From NCBI GenBank assembly GCA_023384025.1, contig JAHDXX010000110.1, positions 1 through 9,878 of the forward strand: 9,878 nucleotides of DNA, in the 5' to 3' direction. Below the pieces are notes generated by a model, which was not told the DNA's origin, did no database searches, and worked only from the letters and a program-made list of their open reading frames with translations. Shown piece after piece: positions 5,941 through 9,878 of the stretch (positions within the stretch are counted from its first letter, which is position 1; the number at the start of each line of letters is the position of its first letter). Source of the stretch: Sphingomonadaceae bacterium (GTDB taxonomy: Bacteria; Pseudomonadota; Alphaproteobacteria; Sphingomonadales; Sphingomonadaceae). The translations under genes were made by a program, and so were the position numbers.

Positions 5941-7389
5941 TCAGCCGGTGAGACCGCTCGCCACTGCCAAACTGAGGAAGGCGAGGAAGCCCATCGAATC
6001 GGTGATCATGGTCACGAACACGCTGCTGGCGACCGCCGGGTCCTGCTTCAGGCGGTCGAACACCACCGGCACCAGCACGCCCGCCAGGCCCGCGACGATG
6101 ATGTTGATCACCATCGCCACCGCAATCACTGCGCCGAGCATGGGGGTGAACAGGAACCCGGTGGCCAGCCCGATCAGCACGGCAATGGTCGCGCCGTTGA
6201 GCAGGGCCACGCGCAGCTCGCGCCACAGGATGCGGCCCGTGTTGGCCCGGGTCAGCTGGTTCATGGCAATTGCGCGCACCGCCACCGCCATGGTCTGGGT
6301 CCCGGCATTGCCGCCGATGCTGGCGACGATTGGCATCAGCACGGCCAGTGCGACCAGTTGCTCGATCGCCGCGCCGAAAAACGCGATGATCCCGCTGCCG
6401 ACCACGGCGGTGCCAAGGTTCGCCACCAGCCAGCGCACGCGCGCGGCATAGGCCTCGCGGATCGGCTCGTTGATGTCGCCGTCGCCCGCGCCGCTGAGCA
6501 GCAGCACGTCCTCACCCGCTTCCTCGGCGATGATGTGGACCACGTCATCGACCGTCATCTGGCCGACAAGGCGCCCTTCCTCGTCGACCACCGCGGCCGA
6601 GATCAGGGCGTATTTCTGGAACATCAGCGCGACCTCTTCCTGGTCGAGCCCGACCGGGATCAGGGTCTGGTCGCGTTTCATCACGTCGGTCAGCGCGATG
6701 TGGCGCGGCGTCGTGAGGATCCAGCTCAGCGCGCAGGTGCCGACCGGGTGGTGGCGATGGTCGACGACGAAGACTTCGTGGAATTCGGTCGCCAGGTCGC
6801 CCTGGTCGCGCAAGTAGTCGATCAGGTCGCCCACGGTCATGTGCTCGGGCACCGCGACCACGTCGCGGCTCATCAGCCGGCCGGCGGTTTCCTCGGGATA
6901 GGAAAGCGCGGACTCGATGGCGACGCGGTCCTCGTCGTCCATTTCCGCCAGCACGGCCTGCTGGTCAGCCTCGTCAAGGTCCTCGATCAGCTGGACCGCG
7001 TCGTCGGTCTCCAGCTGCTCGGCGATGGCGGCGACCGCGTCGGCGGGCAGCGCCTCCATCATGCTTTCGCGAACCCAGTCGTTGAGCTCGGCGATAACGT
7101 CCGAGGTCATCAGGTCGGTGATCGCGGCCGCCAGCTCCGCCCGTTCGCCCGGTTCGAGCAGCTCGAGCAAGTCGGCGATGTCTGCCGCATGGAGCGGTTC
7201 GACCAGATCGTAGACCAGCCCCTTGTCGCCTGCATCGAGCGCTTCGCGCACGCTGCGGACATAGTCCTTCTTCAGCGTGTTCTCGGTGTCGAGCCGCTCG
7301 TCGTCGATCCGGTCGTCGGGGCGCGCGCCATCCTCTTCCGCGAGCGGCGCGGCGAGCAGGTCTTCGTCGAGGCTGGCAGGATCGACCAT
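5941..7389 (-). CDS. mgtE: Magnesium transporter/channel MgtE
   Basis: MgtE is a dimeric Mg2+-selective inner-membrane channel gated by cytoplasmic Mg2+ bound to its N and CBS domains. The 482-residue product has all parts: an acidic N-terminal tail (1-40), the helical MgtE N domain (about 42-165), two CBS motifs (about 171-225 and 235-293), and a membrane part (about 320-480) with roughly five helices. GGNAGTQ (359-365) and the TDSMGF stretch (463-468, D464) fit the family's pore and ion-selectivity region. An in-frame TAG lies 9 nt ahead of the ATG at 7389, so this start is fixed by the frame. No Shine-Dalgarno is visible there, and a weak TTGCTT/TAGACC pair with 16-bp spacing could give a leaderless mRNA. 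No M-box riboswitch fits in the 116-bp upstream gap. Confidence 0.96.
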   Translation of the reverse strand: MVDPASLDEDLLAAPLAEEDGARPDDRIDDERLDTENTLKKDYVRSVREALDAGDKGLVYDLVEPLHAADIADLLELLEPGERAELAAAITDLMTSDVIAELNDWVRESMMEALPADAVAAIAEQLETDDAVQLIEDLDEADQQAVLAEMDDEDRVAIESALSYPEETAGRLMSRDVVAVPEHMTVGDLIDYLRDQGDLATEFHEVFVVDHRHHPVGTCALSWILTTPRHIALTDVMKRDQTLIPVGLDQEEVALMFQKYALISAAVVDEEGRLVGQMTVDDVVHIIAEEAGEDVLLLSGAGDGDINEPIREAYAARVRWLVANLGTAVVGSGIIAFFGAAIEQLVALAVLMPIVASIGGNAGTQTMAVAVRAIAMNQLTRANTGRILWRELRVALLNGATIAVLIGLATGFLFTPMLGAVIAVAMVINIIVAGLAGVLVPVVFDRLKQDPAVASSVFVTMITDSMGFLAFLSLAVASGLTG

Positions 7390-7441
7390 GGCGCCGGTCT
7401 AGGCAGCGGCGGGAGAAAAGCAAGGCGCGGGTTGGGGCGGG

Positions 7442-7469
7442 GTGACAAAGGTCACACAGGCCCTATATC
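7442..7469 (+). promoter_or_regulatory. Putative promoter for the cyclophilin gene with an overlapping palindrome
   Basis: GTGACA (7442-7447, five of six to the -35 consensus) and TATATC (7464-7469) are 16 bp apart, giving a likely start near 7476 and a 5' leader of about 30 nt before the ATG at 7506. The -35 box lies in a perfect 5-bp inverted repeat, GTGAC then GTCAC with AAAG between them (7442-7455), which could be an operator for a dimeric regulator. Both are seen directly; function is inferred. The region also lies upstream of the divergent mgtE. Confidence 0.5.
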
Positions 7470-7505
7470 GCGCGGGTATACCAACCGACCGACTGGAGAT
7501 TCCCC

Positions 7506-7967
7506 ATGGCCGACACGCTCACCCTCACTCTCGACTGCGGCGACGGAAAGGGCGGCGATGTCGTCATCAAGCTGCGCCCCGATCTGGCCCCGGGCCATGT
7601 CGAGCGGATCACCGAGCTGGCGAGCGAAGGGTTCTACGACGGGGTCAAGTTCCACCGCGTGATTCCCGGCTTCATGGCGCAGGGCGGTTGCCCCAACGGC
7701 ACCGGCATGGGCGGCAGCAGCAAGCCTGACCTGAAGGCCGAATTCAACGCCGAGCCGCACGTGCGCGGCGTGTGCTCGATGGCGCGTACCAGCGTGCCCG
7801 ACAGCGCCAACAGCCAGTTCTTCATCTGCTTCGACGATGCCCGCTTCCTTGACCGCCAGTACACCGTGTGGGGCGTGGTCGAGAGCGGCATGGAACACGT
7901 CGACGCGCTCCCCGTGGGCGAGCCGCCGCGCGCGCCCGGGGTGATCGTCAAGGCGACGGTGGCCTGA
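7506..7967 (+). CDS. Cyclophilin-type peptidyl-prolyl cis-trans isomerase (cytoplasmic)
   Basis: This 153-residue single-domain cyclophilin speeds cis-trans isomerisation at prolines during protein folding. The active-site stretch FHRVIPGFMAQGG (49-61) contains the catalytic Arg (R51, matching R55 of human CypA), with NSQFFICF (102-109) following. The CypA Trp that binds cyclosporin is replaced by Phe (F114 in RFLD), as in E. coli PpiB, so drug sensitivity should be low. There is no signal peptide, which points to the PpiB-like cytoplasmic type; I leave the symbol blank because ppiA and ppiB naming is inconsistent in this group. The ATG at 7506 has GGAG 7 nt upstream. It is divergent from mgtE and is followed by the inverted-repeat region, which may end its transcript. 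Confidence 0.95.
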   Translation: MADTLTLTLDCGDGKGGDVVIKLRPDLAPGHVERITELASEGFYDGVKFHRVIPGFMAQGGCPNGTGMGGSSKPDLKAEFNAEPHVRGVCSMARTSVPDSANSQFFICFDDARFLDRQYTVWGVVESGMEHVDALPVGEPPRAPGVIVKATVA

Positions 7968-7974
7968 GTATTGC

Positions 7975-8096
7975 TCCTCTCCCCTTGCGGGAGAGGAGGG
8001 AGGCGCGTCAGCGCCAGAAGGAGAGGGGACGGCGACGCCAGTCGCCGCCAATGCGGCGAACCCCTCTCCCAACCCACTCCCGCAAGGGGAGAGGGC
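7975..8096. repeat. Composite inverted-repeat element (REP/MITE-like) filling the gap between convergent genes
   Basis: A perfect 18-bp inverted repeat bounds the region: CCTCTCCCCTTGCGGGAG at 7976-7993 and its reverse complement at 8077-8094. The left end is itself an 8-bp perfect hairpin (7976-7983 with 7989-7996, loop CTTGC). Inside are further stems: GGCGC/GCGCC (8002-8006 with 8011-8015), GGAGAGGGG with CCCCTCTCC (8020-8028 with 8061-8069), and GGCGAC/GTCGCC (8031-8036 with 8041-8046). A competing stem is CGCCGC/GCGGCG (8043-8048 with 8053-8058). It has no open reading frame I would call. Position between the stops of two converging genes suggests a two-way terminator or mRNA-end stabiliser, but no T tract follows. 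Length and architecture resemble dispersed palindromic elements of alphaproteobacteria. Confidence 0.75.
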
Positions 8097-8099
8097 GAC

Positions 8100-8984
8100 T
8101 CAAAGGCCCGCCCGCACCAGCCCGTCGTGGAACAGCCGCACCGGGCGTTCCTCCAGCGCGGTCGGCTTGCACACGAACCAGTAGCTGTAAGGGCTTTCCA
8201 CCTCGACCCCGTAGAGGTCGGTCAGGCGGCTGTCGTCGGCCCGGCGCAAGTGGTCGTCGTGCATGATTGCGATGCCGAGCCCTTCGGCAGCGGCAGCGAG
8301 GAGGAGCTGGCCCGAATCGTAATGGTCGATCGCAGCCGGTTCGAGATCCTCCAGCCCCAGCTCGCGTTTCCACGCGACGAAGCTTTCCGGCAGTTCGTTG
8401 TGGATCAGGAAGGTCTGGCGGGACAGCTTCTCAGGGTCCGGCGCCGGGCCAAGCTGTTCCGCAAGCGTGCGGCTGGTGATCGCGTGGACCTTGTTATAGT
8501 CCAGCCGCACCGCGTGGAGCGAGGTGTCCGGCCCCTTGCTGAGGATGATCGCGGCGTCGAGCGTGTCGCCGACCCGGTCCTCCAGATGCGGGCCGGTGTC
8601 GATGTCGATGTGCAGCAGCGGGTGCAGGCGGCGCAGTTCGCCAAGGCGCGGGAACAGGCGCTGGCTGCCGAACAGCGGCAGCACGCCCAGGTGCAGGCGC
8701 AGCAGCGAGATCTTTTCCGACTGCCCCTCCACCGCGCGGGCCAGCGCATCGAAATGCGGGCTCACCGCCTCGTAGAAGTTGTGCCCTTCGTCGGTCAGCT
8801 GCATCGACTGGCGGGCGCGGGTGAACAGCTTCTTGCCGACGAAATCTTCGAGGTTGGCAATCCGCCGCGACAGCGCCGAGGGGCTGAGCCCGAGTTCGTC
8901 CGCGGCAGACCGCGCCGAACCGGAGCGGACCGTGCGCATGAAGGCTTCAAGGGCGCGAAGCGGGGGGAGGCGACGGACGGGCAT
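8100..8984 (-). CDS. LysR-family transcriptional regulator (GcvA-like)
   Basis: This is a 294-residue LysR-type regulator. The N-terminal winged helix-turn-helix (about 7-66) reads PPLRALEAFMRTVRSGS, then AADELGLSPSALSRRIANLE, then LTDEG, the usual family series and closest to the GcvA subgroup. A linker helix leads to a two-lobed effector-binding domain (about 92-290), for example LRLHLGVLPLFGSQRLFPRL and the AAEGLGIAIM stretch common near the second lobe. It should act as a cytoplasmic dimer or tetramer that binds DNA and a small ligand. The ATG at 8982-8984 has an ideal AAGGAG 8 nt upstream. No divergent neighbour lies in the window: the next gene on the right is on the same strand. The ligand and target genes cannot be inferred; the flanking cyclophilin and corC genes are only candidates. 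Confidence 0.94.
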   Translation of the reverse strand: MPVRRLPPLRALEAFMRTVRSGSARSAADELGLSPSALSRRIANLEDFVGKKLFTRARQSMQLTDEGHNFYEAVSPHFDALARAVEGQSEKISLLRLHLGVLPLFGSQRLFPRLGELRRLHPLLHIDIDTGPHLEDRVGDTLDAAIILSKGPDTSLHAVRLDYNKVHAITSRTLAEQLGPAPDPEKLSRQTFLIHNELPESFVAWKRELGLEDLEPAAIDHYDSGQLLLAAAAEGLGIAIMHDDHLRRADDSRLTDLYGVEVESPYSYWFVCKPTALEERPVRLFHDGLVRAGL

Positions 8985-9034
8985 GGACGATACTCCTTGC
9001 GCGCGAAGCTACGCAAGTCGAGCCAAAAGGATGC

Positions 9035-9078
9035 AAAAACGGCAACAGCCTGACGAAAAAGTCAGGCCTCCGTTGCCG
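9035..9078 (-). terminator. Intrinsic terminator at the end of corC
   Basis: On the minus strand, CGGCAAC (9072-9078) pairs with GTTGCCG (9040-9046), and GCCTGAC (9061-9067) pairs with GTCAGGC (9048-9054) around a TTTTTC loop. This is two stacked 7-bp stems with a small interior loop. A run of five T (9035-9039) follows directly. The stem includes the last codons and the TGA stop (9062-9064) of corC, and it ends about 50 bp before the LysR start, so it should prevent read-through into that gene. Confidence 0.75.
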
Positions 9079-9878
9079 GTTCCACCGGTTCCGGGGCGTG
9101 CAGGCGCAGTTTCTGCACGTGGGTTTCGTCGCCTTCGACCACTTCGATCCGCCACCCGCTCGGGTGGATGAGCACGGTCCCGACCGGGGGCACCTGCTCC
9201 GCCAGAACGAAGGCGAGCCCGCCCAGCGTGTCGACCGCTTCCTCGACTTCGGCAAGGCGCGGGTCGATCCGTTCGGCAACATCGTCAAGCTCGGCGCGGG
9301 CATCGCATTCCCAGATGCCGTCCTCGACCTCGGCGATCAGTTCCTCCGGCGCATCGTCGTGCTCGTCCTCGATGCTGCCGACTATTTCCTCGACCAGGTC
9401 CTCGATGGTGATGACCCCGTCGGTACCGGAAAACTCGTCGAGCACGATGGCCAGGTGCATCCGGCGCGAGCGCATGTCAGCGAGCACGTCGATCGCCTTG
9501 CGGGTCTGCGGCACGTAGAGCGGCTCGCGCATCAGCGCGGTCCAGTCGTCCGGGCGCGTGCCACGGGCAAGATGCGGGAACACGTCCTTGATGTGGATCA
9601 TGCCGATCACGTCATCCAGCGTCTCGCGGTAGACCGGCATGCGCGAATGCCCCTCTTCCGCGAACACCGCGATCAGCTCGTCCCACGCCAGCGTGGCGGG
9701 CACCGCGACGATCTCGCCGCGCGGGATCGCCACGTCGTCGGCATCGTGCTCGCTGAAGTGGAGCAGGTTGCGCAGCATCTGGCGCTCAAGCGGCAGCAGG
9801 TCGCCCGCCACCGGCGCAGCGCCGCCGGGCGCGGCGCTCTCTTCCTCGTGCTCGTCGATGGCTTCCTCGAGCTGGGCA
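9062..9878 (-). CDS. CorC/HlyC-family CBS-domain protein (5' end outside window)
   Basis: About 271 residues of a CorC-type protein are seen; the frame is open through the right edge, and the GTG at 9809-9811 is internal. A Glu/Ala-rich N-terminal stretch comes first, then LLPLERQMLRNLLHF and AIPRGEIVAVPATLAW, which start the first CBS motif. GHSRMPVYRETLDDVIGMIH completes it, and a second CBS motif ends in DEFSGTDGVITIEDLVEE. The C-terminal CorC_HlyC (transporter-associated) domain holds DTLGGLAF and the GDETHVQKLRLH tail. The short N terminus suggests the cytosolic YbeX/CorC kind without a DUF21 membrane domain, but the missing end prevents certainty. Such proteins are tied to Mg2+/Co2+ efflux or resistance and, for YbeX, to ribosome and RNA metabolism; neither role is proven here. 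Terminator at its 3' end. Confidence 0.92.
   Translation of the reverse strand, partial: AQLEEAIDEHEEESAAPGGAAPVAGDLLPLERQMLRNLLHFSEHDADDVAIPRGEIVAVPATLAWDELIAVFAEEGHSRMPVYRETLDDVIGMIHIKDVFPHLARGTRPDDWTALMREPLYVPQTRKAIDVLADMRSRRMHLAIVLDEFSGTDGVITIEDLVEEIVGSIEDEHDDAPEELIAEVEDGIWECDARAELDDVAERIDPRLAEVEEAVDTLGGLAFVLAEQVPPVGTVLIHPSGWRIEVVEGDETHVQKLRLHAPEPVEPATEA

Noticed and set aside
7390..7505. M-box or other Mg2+ riboswitch ahead of mgtE
   Set aside because: The gap is only 116 bp and is shared with a divergent promoter. I see none of the extended helical layout of an M-box, and a long leader does not fit the likely start near the ATG.
5017..7662. An 881-codon open frame on the plus strand, antisense to the second SDR and mgtE
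   Set aside because: It is a mirror of two clearly real genes in GC-rich DNA. The product is full of His, Arg, Asp and Gly with no domain, and it also runs into the mgtE/cyclophilin promoter region and the cyclophilin gene.
7971..9053. A 360-codon plus-strand open frame over the repeat region and LysR
   Set aside because: It is antisense to a clear LysR gene with an ideal Shine-Dalgarno, and its first part is translated palindromic repeat.
1..9878. Defence island, prophage, integron, CRISPR array or biosynthetic cluster
   Set aside because: No integrase, transposase, direct-repeat array, nuclease/toxin pair, tRNA or synthase is present. All genes are of ordinary chromosomal families with uniform GC-rich codon use.

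Overview
The window is a GC-rich, tightly packed chromosomal segment. It looks like an alphaproteobacterium, most likely a sphingomonad or Erythrobacter relative. That placement is inference from protein style (a DUF1489 protein, a short CorC-type protein, a FrnE-like DsbA protein) and from codon use; no rRNA or other marker is present to prove it. I see no phage, transposase, CRISPR, tRNA or rRNA. The genes are core or housekeeping types, and I do not see a convincing new multi-gene system.

Left part (1-4722). The 3' part of mutY (A/G-specific adenine glycosylase) runs off the left edge and overlaps tail to tail with a small three-helix membrane protein on the minus strand. Then a compact plus-strand cluster begins: a Tat-exported beta-lactamase-fold serine hydrolase, a NudC-type NADH pyrophosphatase/deNADding enzyme, a FrnE-like DsbA-family thiol oxidoreductase, and a short-chain dehydrogenase/reductase (SDR). 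The junctions are overlaps of a few bases (GTGA) or gaps of about 2 nt, so the four genes are probably co-transcribed and translationally coupled. A link to redox or NAD(P) biology is possible but is inference only.

Middle part (4719-7389). The minus strand carries mgtE (Mg2+ channel), then a second SDR, then a DUF1489 protein, with gaps of 36 and 31 nt. This resembles an operon, but a GC-rich hairpin sits between mgtE and the SDR, and the SDR's Shine-Dalgarno lies within it.

Right part (7390-9878). Divergent from mgtE is a cytoplasmic cyclophilin (peptidyl-prolyl isomerase) with a recognisable promoter and a small palindrome over its -35 box. After it comes a 130-bp gene-free gap filled with nested inverted repeats bounded by perfect 18-bp inverted arms, a REP/MITE-like element. 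Next are a GcvA-style LysR regulator and a CorC/HlyC-type CBS-domain protein, both on the minus strand. The corC end carries a clear intrinsic terminator. The CorC reading frame is still open at the right edge.

The items most worth a second look are the inverted-repeat element and its degenerate relative upstream of the second SDR, the near-serial GTGA junctions of the left cluster, the Asn-to-Asp change in the second SDR's catalytic tetrad, and the palindrome in the mgtE/cyclophilin divergent promoter.
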